A DNA stretch of 64,000 bases from Rhodopirellula sp. (GTDB taxonomy: Bacteria > Planctomycetota > Planctomycetia > Pirellulales > Pirellulaceae), in NCBI GenBank assembly GCA_002689655.1, contig NZHC01000066.1, positions 137,057 to 201,056 of the forward strand, given 5' to 3'. The notes under the pieces were generated by a model, which had not been told where the DNA came from, ran no database searches, and saw only the letters and a program-made list of their open reading frames with translations. Made by a program: the position numbers and the translations under genes. Shown here in pieces: positions 10,487-19,505 of this stretch (its first letter is position 1; every line of letters begins with the position of its first letter).

Positions 10487-11809
10487 TCACTCTCGCCGGA
10501 GAGCCTCAATTGGATCCATCCGGGCGGCGCGGGTTGCAGGATAAAGGCCAAAGAAAATTCCCACTGCAACGGAAATGGCAAAGGCCAATGGAATGGACCA
10601 GGACACGACTATTGGGTTCACATTCCTGATTGCGTCTGGGAGATTATTCATTGCATCGGGGACCCAAAGCTGCAGAATTTGTCGTAGCCACCCCATCATC
10701 AGTGGGCATGTCAGGCCGCCAGCGATTCCGGCGACTCCACCGATCGCAGACAGCACAATGGTTTCCGCAAGAAACTGTCGCGTGATGTCCTTGCGTTTGG
10801 CTCCGAGAGCTCTGCGAATACCAATTTCTCTGGTTCGCTCGGTGACAGTTGCCAGCATGATGTTCATGATGCCGATACCACCAACGATGAGAGTGACTGC
10901 GGCAATCATCCCCATGAATACCATGAACATCAGACGTGTGGTTTTTGCTTGCTCAAGAAGTTCCAACGGAACAACAACAGCGTAGTCTTTCTCGGTATGC
11001 AGTTTTTGCATCGTCCTTCGAATAGCGTCGGCCGTCGCGAGGACTTGATCAGAAGATTCCAGCTGAAATGTGATTTGGCTTAACTCAACCTCTTCTCCGG
11101 TTCTCTGGCCTGACTGTACGAAGAGGACACGATCACCAATCCGTTGCCAGAAGGTGGTCAGCGGTATGTAGACATCCTTGGCAAAGTCCTGCGCCGAAAT
11201 GGATCCACCGATACCAGCAGTTGGATTTCGAGGCTGCATCACCCCAATGACAACGTAGGGTAGTTCACGGATGCGAATCACCTTGCCCATGGGATCCTCT
11301 GTTGAGAAAAACAGGTCAGCAGCTTCAGCAGCAAGTACGCATACATTGGCACGTTGTTGGACATCCACGTCAGCAATGAACCTGCCGCGGGCAAGCTTTA
11401 GATGCATGATTTCGGCGTATTCGGGTGTGCAAGCTACCAGATGACTGGCAAGTGTTACGGCACCATAGTGGGCTTCACGCCGCGTTTCGCGGATTCGTAC
11501 AGCGTTCTTGATCGTTGTGATGCCGGTTAGTGCAGCAACATCCGATCGGCGGATACCATACTCAACATAAAAGTTTGATTCGTTTACCGAGTCATCCGGA
11601 GGAAGCACAGAACGTAGAATGATATTTGTGGCGCCCAGTTCCGAAATCTGCCGTTGGGCTTCCTGACTGATTCCCTCTCCAATCGCGAGTAACCAGACAA
11701 CACTGGCTACGCCAATGAAAATCCCAAGCACTGTCAGTAATGACCGCATGGGATGCAGCAGCAGGCTCTTGATACCAAGGCGCCAGATCCGGGGACGCAG
11801 CAGGTTCAT
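10487..11809 (-). CDS. FtsX/MacB-type ABC transporter permease
   Basis: 440 residues on the minus strand. It has the MacB topology: one N-terminal membrane segment (about residues 19-43), a periplasmic MacB_PCD domain of about 200 residues, then the FtsX domain with three further segments. The conserved block GGIGIMNIMLATVTERTREI followed by IRRALGAK is diagnostic for this family. It starts inside the stop of the adaptor gene (4-base ATGA overlap, 11806-11809), so the two are translationally coupled. In MacAB-like systems the permease works with an adaptor and an ATPase in efflux of lipoproteins, peptides or macrolides. No ATPase domain is present in this protein or in an adjacent gene, which is unusual; it must be supplied from elsewhere. 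Confidence 0.9.
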   Translation of the reverse strand: MNLLRPRIWRLGIKSLLLHPMRSLLTVLGIFIGVASVVWLLAIGEGISQEAQRQISELGATNIILRSVLPPDDSVNESNFYVEYGIRRSDVAALTGITTIKNAVRIRETRREAHYGAVTLASHLVACTPEYAEIMHLKLARGRFIADVDVQQRANVCVLAAEAADLFFSTEDPMGKVIRIRELPYVVIGVMQPRNPTAGIGGSISAQDFAKDVYIPLTTFWQRIGDRVLFVQSGQRTGEEVELSQITFQLESSDQVLATADAIRRTMQKLHTEKDYAVVVPLELLEQAKTTRLMFMVFMGMIAAVTLIVGGIGIMNIMLATVTERTREIGIRRALGAKRKDITRQFLAETIVLSAIGGVAGIAGGLTCPLMMGWLRQILQLWVPDAMNNLPDAIRNVNPIVVSWSIPLAFAISVAVGIFFGLYPATRAARMDPIEALRRE

Positions 11810-13341
11810 GTTCCCGCATCAGCTTGCGCTGTTCCGATTTTAGTAGCAGTGAATTCTTTGGTAGCCTGGTTTTGCTTTTGCAGCGGTTCGGCAAGCTGGT
11901 TGCTGCTTCGATTTGATTCTTGGTTGTCGACAGCAGAAGCCTTGGCAGCCGTTGGCAAATCGGCCCGTTGGATGAATCGAAACGGGGTCAGAGCCACCTG
12001 GTCTCCCTCAGTGATACCTTCAATGACCACCACTTGATTGTTGTTATTCGGACCAATGGTGATCGGCGTTGGCTCCCAGGCGTCGCCATCACGCACAAGG
12101 CAATAGTGCGATTTTTCATGGGCAATCACTGCCGCCAGTGGAATTTGCAGAACCGAATCCTCGGCCTCGAAAAAGATTTTTACTTTCGCCCGTAAACCGG
12201 GTCGGATCGTTTGGGGGGGATCCTTAATGGCGACTTCCACTCCATATTCGAGCGGAGCGCCATGCCATCGCATCGGAAACGGATAGGGCGCCACGCGGTT
12301 GACTTTACCGAAAAGTAGTTGTTCCGGATCCGCGTCCAGAGTGATTTCAGCTCGCATGCCGGGGCTGACACGATTGATGTGGGACTCATTGATTTTTACA
12401 TCGACCTGCATTTTTTCGATGTCAGGTAGGCGGGCGACCATTTGATTGAAGCGAATCTGGCTACCTTCTTCGATTACGACAGGTTCACCACGCTGCCGTT
12501 CGTTCGCGTACACGACCTGACCGGCAGCAGGGGCACGAATCGTGCAATGGTCAATTTGTTCAGAAATTTCGAGTAGTTTTTGGTTGCTTAGCTTCTGTGT
12601 GAACTCGGCGGCCTCCACATTTGCTTTCTGTTTTTCAATCTCCGCATTGAATTCTCCCACCTTGCGTTCTCGGGTGAATTTCTTGAAAACTTCCAAGGCT
12701 CGTTTGCTCGCGGTAACATCCTTTCTTGATTTTTCAAGTGCGAATTCACCTGCACTCACCTGCAACTGATTGAGTATGCCCTTGGCTGCCATCCGGCGAT
12801 TGGAGGCAAGTTCAAGTTCTTTTCTGCGGAGTTCTTCCTCCGTGACGAATACTGCACTTTCTAGTGTTTCGACTTCTTGCTGAAAAAGGCCTTCGATATA
12901 CTCCCGTAAAGTGCGTTCGGCATTCGATAGATTGCTTTCGGCCTGAATGAGAGCCGACTTGTCCTTCGCAACCACGATTTGCTGGGCAATCAACTCGTTT
13001 TGCAAAACCGAGTCATCGAACTGTACAAGCAAATCCCCTCTTTCTACTTCGGTTCCTTCTTCACACAAACTCACAATCGTGACACCTGCAGATCCTCTCG
13101 ACTCGACTTCGCATCGGACCTCTACATTGCTGCTGCTGACAATATCACCTGGTTCCGTCACAAAAGCTTCAAATTTACTGCGTTCAACGGAATGAAGCAG
13201 AAGGGTCTGTTCTGCTTGCGGAGGCCAAGTGCCGTCCTTTCTATTGAGAGCAAGAAGCAGCAGGATGATGCCACATAGAACAACAGGTATGATGATGGAT
13301 ACACGCCCGTATCGCCCCCTCCATCTTTGGCTCGCGCTCAT
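11806..13341 (-). CDS. HlyD/MacA-type periplasmic adaptor protein
   Basis: 511 residues, minus strand. An N-terminal membrane anchor (VSIIIPVVLCGIILLLLALN, about residues 14-33) is followed by a barrel-sandwich (lipoyl-like) half, a long alpha-helical coiled-coil hairpin (about residues 125-270, rich in E, K, Q, L), the second barrel-sandwich half (IRAPAAGQVVYANERQRGEP) and a beta-barrel/membrane-proximal part ending in QIPLAAVIAHEKSHYCLV. This is the architecture of membrane-fusion proteins of efflux pumps. A ribosome-site-like AAGG lies about 8 bases before the ATG. Its stop overlaps the start of the MacB-like permease. A promoter with a palindrome beside its -35 box lies about 75-125 bases upstream. 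Confidence 0.88.
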   Translation of the reverse strand: MSASQRWRGRYGRVSIIIPVVLCGIILLLLALNRKDGTWPPQAEQTLLLHSVERSKFEAFVTEPGDIVSSSNVEVRCEVESRGSAGVTIVSLCEEGTEVERGDLLVQFDDSVLQNELIAQQIVVAKDKSALIQAESNLSNAERTLREYIEGLFQQEVETLESAVFVTEEELRRKELELASNRRMAAKGILNQLQVSAGEFALEKSRKDVTASKRALEVFKKFTRERKVGEFNAEIEKQKANVEAAEFTQKLSNQKLLEISEQIDHCTIRAPAAGQVVYANERQRGEPVVIEEGSQIRFNQMVARLPDIEKMQVDVKINESHINRVSPGMRAEITLDADPEQLLFGKVNRVAPYPFPMRWHGAPLEYGVEVAIKDPPQTIRPGLRAKVKIFFEAEDSVLQIPLAAVIAHEKSHYCLVRDGDAWEPTPITIGPNNNNQVVVIEGITEGDQVALTPFRFIQRADLPTAAKASAVDNQESNRSSNQLAEPLQKQNQATKEFTATKIGTAQADAGT

Positions 13342-13417
13342 GGATTAACCTTGGGTTGGGGCAGGAAAAAAAGGGTTGGTGGGTCTGAGTCTGTTTAAAA
13401 CTCTGTCGGTATACAAC

Positions 13418-13446
13418 ACTATAAATTGGCACGAGCCTTGGCTCAA
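13418..13446 (-). promoter_or_regulatory. Predicted sigma-70 type promoter of the adaptor-permease operon
   Basis: Reading the minus strand, a -35 box TTGAGC (complement of 13441-13446) is followed by a 17-base spacer and a -10 box TATAGT (complement of 13418-13423). This would start transcription near 13411, about 70 bases before the adaptor ATG. The match and exact 17-base spacing are good, but it is a sequence prediction only. Confidence 0.55.
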
Positions 13447-13467
13447 ATGACTTGAGTCATTGAGTCA
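13447..13467. promoter_or_regulatory. Palindrome adjoining the -35 box, possible operator
   Basis: ATGACT-TG-AGTCAT (13447-13460) is a perfect inverted repeat with 6-base arms. It is followed by a third half-site TGAGTCA (13461-13467), so TGAGTCA occurs twice in direct orientation. It abuts the predicted -35 box of the adaptor-permease promoter, a typical place for an activator or repressor site. No regulator gene lies next to it. Confidence 0.45.
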
Positions 13468-13612
13468 AGGCACAGTGCCAGCTAATCGCCTCCTACAACC
13501 GGCTTTTTCGTCATTGCCACGTCGATTGGGCCTGAAATCAACTGATGTTGGCTTTCTGTCACGGTTCGTATCGAAGGCGGGAATTAACCCGCGGCAGAGA
13601 TGGTCGTGAAGG

Positions 13613-15292
13613 TTATTCGTCGGTGACGCAGCCCTCGCTGGCTGTTTTGACATTCTTGATGTACTTGTAGAGCGTGCCTCGGTTCGCTTTCAGGGGTGGT
13701 GCATTCCACGCTTTGCCGCGATCAGCCAGGACTTCCTTGCTGACATCGACATCGAGCCGATTGGTTTCTGCATCGATGGTGACGAGATCACCATCGACTA
13801 GAAGCGCCAGAGGCCCTCCAAGTTGTGCTTCGGGCGTAATGTGCCCTACGATGAAACCATGACTGCCTCCGCTGAAACGTCCGTCTGTAAGCATGGCAAC
13901 GTCCGCCCCCATTCCTGCTCCCATGATGGCGCTGGTTGGCGTCAACATTTCGGGCATGCCCGGACCACCCTTGGGGCCTTCATAGCGAATCACAACTACA
14001 TCACCTTTTTGGATCTGTTTTTGTTCCAAGGCATGCAGCATCTCTTCTTCACTATCAAAGCATCGCGCTGGTCCACTGAATTTCAGACCCTCCTTCCCTG
14101 TGATTTTCGCAACCGCACCTTCCGTTGCAAGCGATCCTCGCAGAATTCGAATGTGGCCTGATTCCTTCAACGGTTTCTCGACCGGGCTGATGATCGTCTG
14201 TCCTTCTTTCAGGCCAGGCAAGTTCTTGACGTTTTCTGCAAGCGTTTTCCCCGTAACGGTCATGCAGTTTCCGTTCATCAGACCTTTTTCAAGCAGATAT
14301 TTCATGACAGCGGGTGTACCGCCGATAGAGTGGAGGTCCTCCTGCACAAACTTGCCACTGGGTTTCAAATCGGCAAGATAAGGAATGCGATCGCTGACCG
14401 ATTGAAAGTCTTCGATTGTAAGATTCACATCAACGCTTCGAGCCATGGCAATCAGGTGTAGGACTGCATTCGTGCTGCCACCCAATGCCATGACGGTGAC
14501 CATGGCATTTTCAAAGGCGGTACGTGTCATGATGTCACGCGGCTTGATGTCTGCTTCAAGAAGCTTGAGGATGGCATCGCCGGCTTTTTGGCATTCTTCT
14601 TTTTTGGCGGCATCCTCTGCAGGTATGCTGGCTGAGTACGGCAGGGACATACCGAGGGCCTCGATGGCGGTTGCCATCGTGTTCGCAGTGTACATGCCTC
14701 CACAAGCTCCCGCGCCAGGGCAGCTGCGGCGGACAATTTCTGAACGCTCCTCTTCGCTAATTTGGCCTGCAATGAATTGACCGTAGCACTGAAAGGCGCT
14801 GACTATGTCAAGCTTTTCATCCTTGTAGCTTCCTGGTTTGATTGTCCCCCCGTAAACCATGATGGCTGGACGGTTGAGTCGACCCATCGCCATTACGCAA
14901 CCTGGCATGTTTTTGTCGCAGCCTGGCAGCGCGATCAGGCCGTCATACCATTGGGCGCCCATGATTGTTTCGATCGAGTCAGCAATAAGATCACGACTCT
15001 GTAAGCTGTAGCTCATGCCATCAGTGCCCATGGAGATTCCATCACTGACACCGATTGTGTTGAAACGCATGCCGACCAGACCTGCTGCTGTGACCCCCGT
15101 TTTCACTTCAGCCGCGAGATCGAGGAGGTGCATGTTGCAACTGTTACCCTCATACCAGACACTGGCAATGCCGACTTGAGCCTTATTCATGTCTTCTGGT
15201 TGCATGCCCGTTGCATACAGCATCGCTTGAGATGCTCCCTGGCTCTTGGGTTGGGTGATTTTACTGCTGTATTTGTTGAGTGGCTGATTCAT
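13613..15292 (-). CDS. ilvD: Dihydroxy-acid dehydratase
   Basis: 559 residues, the normal length. The enzyme dehydrates 2,3-dihydroxy-isovalerate and 2,3-dihydroxy-3-methylvalerate to the 2-keto acids, the third step of valine/isoleucine synthesis, in the cytoplasm. Iron-sulfur cysteines and family motifs are clear: GNSCNMH (about residue 50), [10 protein letters not shown] (about 123-132), [18 protein letters not shown] (about 195-212), and the C-terminal [20 protein letters not shown] block. The ATG at 15292 gives [19 protein letters not shown], a usual start. It sits alone on the minus strand; the upstream neighbour on the plus strand is divergent, and no other ilv gene is in the window. 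Confidence 0.96.
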   Translation of the reverse strand: MNQPLNKYSSKITQPKSQGASQAMLYATGMQPEDMNKAQVGIASVWYEGNSCNMHLLDLAAEVKTGVTAAGLVGMRFNTIGVSDGISMGTDGMSYSLQSRDLIADSIETIMGAQWYDGLIALPGCDKNMPGCVMAMGRLNRPAIMVYGGTIKPGSYKDEKLDIVSAFQCYGQFIAGQISEEERSEIVRRSCPGAGACGGMYTANTMATAIEALGMSLPYSASIPAEDAAKKEECQKAGDAILKLLEADIKPRDIMTRTAFENAMVTVMALGGSTNAVLHLIAMARSVDVNLTIEDFQSVSDRIPYLADLKPSGKFVQEDLHSIGGTPAVMKYLLEKGLMNGNCMTVTGKTLAENVKNLPGLKEGQTIISPVEKPLKESGHIRILRGSLATEGAVAKITGKEGLKFSGPARCFDSEEEMLHALEQKQIQKGDVVVIRYEGPKGGPGMPEMLTPTSAIMGAGMGADVAMLTDGRFSGGSHGFIVGHITPEAQLGGPLALLVDGDLVTIDAETNRLDVDVSKEVLADRGKAWNAPPLKANRGTLYKYIKNVKTASEGCVTDE

Positions 15293-15395
15293 GAGATTTC
15301 TTTTTTGGCTTCATTGCGACGGGCAGAACGCCACTGATTATGATCATCAGCAAACAAATGAAAAAGGGACTGGACTTTTGACAGGGAGATTGACC

Positions 15396-16058
15396 TTGAA
15401 ACGTACGCTATTTGCCGCATTTGGTTTGCTGGTGCTTATGCAAATCACAACGCTGAATACCATGGCAGAGGATGCCAAAGACGATTTTTCGGTGTATTCA
15501 TTACCACTTTTTGATGGTAATTCACTGCTGGGATGGGAAGGAAACGCGTATTGGTTTCGTGTTGAAGACAAGGCGATCGTGGCTGGAAGCTTGACAGAGA
15601 AAATTCCACACAACGAATTTCTCTGCACGGTACGCGAGTATTCCGATTTTGAACTTCGATTTGAGGCGAAATTGGTTGGCGAGGGAAAAAATGCTGGTGT
15701 CCAATTTCGTTCTCAGCGTGTTGCCGGAACTAGCGAAGTCTCGGGCTATCAGGCCGATATTGGAAACGCTTGGAATCGACCGGTTTGGGGGGCTCTGTAT
15801 GATGAGTCCAGACGAAATAAAATGTTGGCAGAGCCCAAAGCTGATTTGGGGAAGAAATTGGTGAAGCCCGATCTGTGGAATTCCATGCGTGTGATTTGCA
15901 AAGGTCCCCGGGTGCAAATTTTCGTGAACGGTGAACGCACCGTTGATTACACCGAAATGGATAATGCCATTCCGCAGCATGGTAAGATCGGTTTGCAAAT
16001 CCATAGCGGCAAACCAACCGAAGCGTGGTACCGTAATGTTCGTATCCGAACATTGTGA
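15396..16058 (+). CDS. Secreted DUF1080 (3-keto-disaccharide hydrolase-like) protein
   Basis: About 220 residues from TTG 15396, which has GGGAG 7 bases upstream and starts a good signal peptide (KRTLFAAFGLLVLMQI). A longer frame reaches back to ATG 15291 but would put ~35 unlikely residues before the signal and touch the ilvD start. The mature part is a single DUF1080 domain (concanavalin-like fold): LFDGNSLLGWEG, NAGVQFRSQRV, SGYQADIG, and the ending GKIGLQIHSG with AWYRNVRIR. The family is very expanded in planctomycetes; characterised relatives hydrolyse 3-keto-glycosides. Substrate here is unknown. Confidence 0.85.
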   Translation: MKRTLFAAFGLLVLMQITTLNTMAEDAKDDFSVYSLPLFDGNSLLGWEGNAYWFRVEDKAIVAGSLTEKIPHNEFLCTVREYSDFELRFEAKLVGEGKNAGVQFRSQRVAGTSEVSGYQADIGNAWNRPVWGALYDESRRNKMLAEPKADLGKKLVKPDLWNSMRVICKGPRVQIFVNGERTVDYTEMDNAIPQHGKIGLQIHSGKPTEAWYRNVRIRTL

Positions 16059-16153
16059 TCTGGTGGTTTTGGGTCTTATTCTTTTATGTCCACTCGGGAT
16101 GCGGTTTTGTTTGCTGAGTCATCCGGCCTACGTCTGAATTAATCCACTGCAAC

Positions 16154-16801
16154 ATGAAGCATCAAATCGAATTCGTCTACTTTGATTTGGGGAATGTCTT
16201 GGTCAGTTTTGATCCGAATGTTGCATGCAATAATCTTGTTGAGAGATTCGGTGTCGAAAAACAGAGGGCTTGGAAGGCCATTTACGACAGTGGTGTCCAA
16301 GACCGATTTGAGCATGGACATTTGAACGGCGAAGAATTTGCAGAACAGATTCGTCAATTGTGCGGGATCAATGCAGAGCGTATGCCGACCGCCGATTTGC
16401 TCGACGCTGTCAGTGATATGTTCACACCAATTGATGCGATGGCCGAAGTTCTGAATCGCGTGAGTAAAAACGGATTTGGTGTTGGACTTCTGTCCAATAC
16501 TTGTCAGGCACACTGGAATTGGATTCGTCGTCAATCCTACTTAATGAATCAATTTCGGTTCGATGTGACCGTGCTCAGTTTTGAGGAGGGCGCGATGAAA
16601 CCAGATTCGGTTATTTATGAAGTTGCAGAAGAAAGAGCGGCGGTTCCCGCAAAGAGTCTACTTTTTCTCGATGACAAGCCAGAAAATATAAGTGCTGCAC
16701 TCTCCAGAGATTGGCAGGCGAACTGCTGCCTTGGAGGCCAGGAGGCAGTTCGAGTTTTGCAGGATTTTGGCGTTTTGAGCAGGTTGGGGCTAGATCTTTG
16801 A
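16154..16801 (+). CDS. HAD-superfamily phosphatase (HAD-IA, YihX-like)
   Basis: 215 residues. Motif I is FDLGNVLVSFD (residues ~10-20); the pattern DxGNV, with Asn where most HAD enzymes have Asp, is as in the YihX group of sugar-phosphate phosphatases. Motif II is LLSNTC (about 115), motif III lysine is in GAMKPDSVIYE (about 152-162) and motif IV is LLFLDDKPENI (about 173-183). A soluble cytoplasmic phosphatase of small phosphorylated metabolites is likely; the substrate cannot be told. Its TGA overlaps the TTG start of the transporter gene downstream, so the two are probably co-translated. Confidence 0.87.
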   Translation: MKHQIEFVYFDLGNVLVSFDPNVACNNLVERFGVEKQRAWKAIYDSGVQDRFEHGHLNGEEFAEQIRQLCGINAERMPTADLLDAVSDMFTPIDAMAEVLNRVSKNGFGVGLLSNTCQAHWNWIRRQSYLMNQFRFDVTVLSFEEGAMKPDSVIYEVAEERAAVPAKSLLFLDDKPENISAALSRDWQANCCLGGQEAVRVLQDFGVLSRLGLDL

Positions 16802-17778
16802 GTCGCGTTTTTAATTCACTACTGTTTTGGTTGGTGTTGTCTTCTTTGCTTGCCTATGCCTGGCCGGTGCAGCAACTGCAGTTTGATCCTTTTACACCGT
16901 CAGTGTCGATCAAGGGGCCGCTGATTTGGGCGTTGGTTGCCTGTGCGATGTTCTGCCTTGGTACTCTGGTGCGTCGAGATGAACTTCGGCCTTTGTATCA
17001 GCATCCATGGTGGGTCGTTTTGGGGGTGCTGACGCAGGTTCTTGTGATGCCTGCCACTGCTTGGGGGGTTACTCAACTGATTCCTCTTGACCGAGATATC
17101 GCAAACGGGATTATCTTGGTTGGGTGTGTACCTGGCGCTATGGCGTCCAATGTTTTGACGAGTACGGCCCGAGGTAGCGTTGCGTACTCAGTCAGCTTGA
17201 CCAGTGTCGCTACTTTGTTGTCGCCGCTGACTGTTCCTTTGGTATTGTGGATTGTGGCCAGTGCGGCCACTGATAAATCACTGCTAGAATCTTCCCTTCG
17301 TCTTTCAGTGCTGGTGGTGCTACCCACGGTGCTGGGTTTTCACGCATGTAGGACCTGGAATCGTTTTCAAAACTGGGCTGAGGTTTGGGGAGCGAGAATA
17401 GCTTCCTTCACTTTGCTCTGGATCATTGTCATTGTGGTCGCAGGTGATCGCGAAAATCTGATGCATGTAGGTTGGGTGCTTGTGTTGGCGTTGTTGGTGA
17501 TCAATGTGATTGGCTACTTTGCTGGGTGGTTTGTCGGAGGTGTCGCGAAACTCCCGGAGGCTTGCCGCAGAGCATTGACCTTGGAGGTGGGGATGCAAAA
17601 CGCGGGTCTTGGGACTGCCTTGGCAGTCACTCTTTACGGCGAGGATAGTTTGGCAACCATCCCTACGGCGGCTTACACGTTTGGGTGCATGCTGACGGGG
17701 ACAATTTTGGCCGTGGGATGGCAACGAGACGGGGAAGCCGTTGAGGTGAACGCGGCAGAGGGGGCGAGTGATCAGTGA
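16798..17778 (+). CDS. Bile acid:sodium symporter family (SBF/BASS-like) membrane protein
   Basis: About 326 residues from TTG 16798, which overlaps the HAD gene stop (TTGA). The protein is mostly hydrophobic with about nine to ten membrane segments. Family-type blocks include LVACAMFCLGTLVRRDELRP, GVTQLIP, LVGCVPGAMASNVLTSTARG (the functionally important unwound-helix region) and ALTLEVGMQNAGLGTALAV, the most characteristic SBF motif. BASS proteins move organic anions with sodium; the substrate here is unknown. Frame extension upstream to 16711 lies inside the HAD gene and is not credible. The C-terminal 20 residues are polar. Confidence 0.85.
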   Translation: MSRVFNSLLFWLVLSSLLAYAWPVQQLQFDPFTPSVSIKGPLIWALVACAMFCLGTLVRRDELRPLYQHPWWVVLGVLTQVLVMPATAWGVTQLIPLDRDIANGIILVGCVPGAMASNVLTSTARGSVAYSVSLTSVATLLSPLTVPLVLWIVASAATDKSLLESSLRLSVLVVLPTVLGFHACRTWNRFQNWAEVWGARIASFTLLWIIVIVVAGDRENLMHVGWVLVLALLVINVIGYFAGWFVGGVAKLPEACRRALTLEVGMQNAGLGTALAVTLYGEDSLATIPTAAYTFGCMLTGTILAVGWQRDGEAVEVNAAEGASDQ

Positions 17779-17919
17779 CGCTGCCAAATTAGCTGCGTTT
17801 GGTGGTAACTTCACGAGTCGAATGGCGTGAAAAGCATCAAATCGGGCTGTAGTCGTCTGACTCAGTAGCGGTATGATATTACCGTGGATTTAACCTATTG
17901 CGAACCTTCAAGAGAGCAG

Positions 17920-19500
17920 ATGTCAACCTCGTCATCGAATTCGGAATTCGCCATCGAACGTGGTGTGCCGCGGGCTGCTGCTGTGATCGACATCGGTGCA
18001 ACCAGTATTCGCATGGCAATTGCTGAAATACATCCAGATGGAAAGGTGCGTACTCTCGACACATTGGCACAGCCGATGGATTTGGGACGTGAAGCTTTCG
18101 AAAATCGCCGCTTATCACGCAAGAGCATCGAGCGGTCAGCAGCTGTTCTGCATCGCTATCAACGAGTTCTGCAGGAGTATGGAATCAAACCGGCGGATGT
18201 GCGGGTTGTGGCAACTACCGCAGTGCGAGAAGCATCAAACCGCTTGGCGTTTGCAGATCGCATTTATGTTGCGACAGGTTTAAACGTCGAACCCATCGAT
18301 GAGGCTGAGGTCAATCGGATCACCTACATGGGAGTCATGCCACAGTTGCAGGCTCATCCTACTCTGTCAGATAGCAAGTCACTCGTAGTTGAAGTGGGGG
18401 GGGGAAATACCGAGGTATTACTGGTGCGGGGTGGGAACGTTCTTGAGAGTCAGTCGTTCCGACTGGGGTCACTGCGTCTGCTCAGAACGCTCACGGGAGT
18501 GCGTTCCAGTGCCTCCCGTCGCCGCGCCATGCTGGAAAGCCACATTAGGCGGGCTTGGAATCGTTTGACAGATGAAAAACAGGATGGCAGCCCTGTTCAT
18601 GTTGTGGCGATTGGTGGTGATATTCGTTTCGCATGCAAGCACGTTTTGAAGAATTGGGATGGTCAATCCCTTGCTGAAATGCCAACCCGCCAGCTAGATG
18701 AATTTACTTCGAAAATTCTAAAGCTTGATGAAGATGCGATCGTGCGTCGCTATGGTGCAAGTTATACGGAAGCAGAGACACTGGGGGCAGCGTTACTGGT
18801 TTACACGATGCTTGCCAAGCATTTATCGCTCGACCACATTTTCGTTTGTGATACGAATCTCCGAGATGGCTTGCTGCAGGACATGGCATTGGGTGGTGGT
18901 TGGACTGCTGAATTCCGTAATCAGATTGTTCGTTCGGCAATTTCACTTGGACGCAAATTTGATTTTGACGAATCGCACGCACGGAATGTGGCTGAATTGG
19001 CACGCAAATTATTTCAGCAGTTTCAACATGAACATCTTTTGGATAGTCGCCATGAGGTCCTCCTGTTCGTGGCTGCTTTGTTGCATGAGATCGGCTTGAT
19101 TGTTAATGTGAAAAGTAATCACAAGCACGCGTTGTATCTCATTCGGCATAGCGAATTGTTTGGTTTGTCCGAGGGTGAATTGTTGCAAGTTGGGCTCGTT
19201 GCCCGTTACCATCGTCGCGCATTCCCACAACCTTCGCATGTCGATTATGGATCGTTATCGCAGGAAGACCGCGTAACCGTTTCCAAGTTGGCCGCGCTGC
19301 TGCGTCTTGCAATCGCCTTGGATGACACCCGAAGTGGCCGGATCCAAGACATCGAGTGTGTGAATGATGGTCAGCAATTGGTGGTCAATGTTTCCGGTGT
19401 TGACGATGTTTCGTTGGAACAGATTGCCATGCGAGAAAATGCAGGTCTGTTTCGAGATGTTTTTGGAATGCCCGTATTGTTGCGTGCTCGCGGGTCCTAG
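17920..19500 (+). CDS. Ppx/GppA phosphatase with C-terminal HD domain
   Basis: About 526 residues from ATG 17920 (a GTG at 17884 adds 12 unlikely residues). The N-terminal ~310 residues are an actin-like Ppx/GppA domain: AAVIDIGATSIRMAIAEI (phosphate-1 loop), VVEVGGGNTEVLLVRGG (phosphate-2 region). The C-terminal ~200 residues contain an HD-type helical domain with LLHEIGLIV and ALYLIRHSELFGL. The architecture is that of exopolyphosphatase/guanosine pentaphosphate phosphohydrolase, acting on polyphosphate or pppGpp in the cytoplasm. Which of the two is the true substrate cannot be told from sequence. The gene is followed 5 bases later by the DUF72 gene. Confidence 0.9.
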   Translation: MSTSSSNSEFAIERGVPRAAAVIDIGATSIRMAIAEIHPDGKVRTLDTLAQPMDLGREAFENRRLSRKSIERSAAVLHRYQRVLQEYGIKPADVRVVATTAVREASNRLAFADRIYVATGLNVEPIDEAEVNRITYMGVMPQLQAHPTLSDSKSLVVEVGGGNTEVLLVRGGNVLESQSFRLGSLRLLRTLTGVRSSASRRRAMLESHIRRAWNRLTDEKQDGSPVHVVAIGGDIRFACKHVLKNWDGQSLAEMPTRQLDEFTSKILKLDEDAIVRRYGASYTEAETLGAALLVYTMLAKHLSLDHIFVCDTNLRDGLLQDMALGGGWTAEFRNQIVRSAISLGRKFDFDESHARNVAELARKLFQQFQHEHLLDSRHEVLLFVAALLHEIGLIVNVKSNHKHALYLIRHSELFGLSEGELLQVGLVARYHRRAFPQPSHVDYGSLSQEDRVTVSKLAALLRLAIALDDTRSGRIQDIECVNDGQQLVVNVSGVDDVSLEQIAMRENAGLFRDVFGMPVLLRARGS

Positions 19501-19505
19501 GTGCG

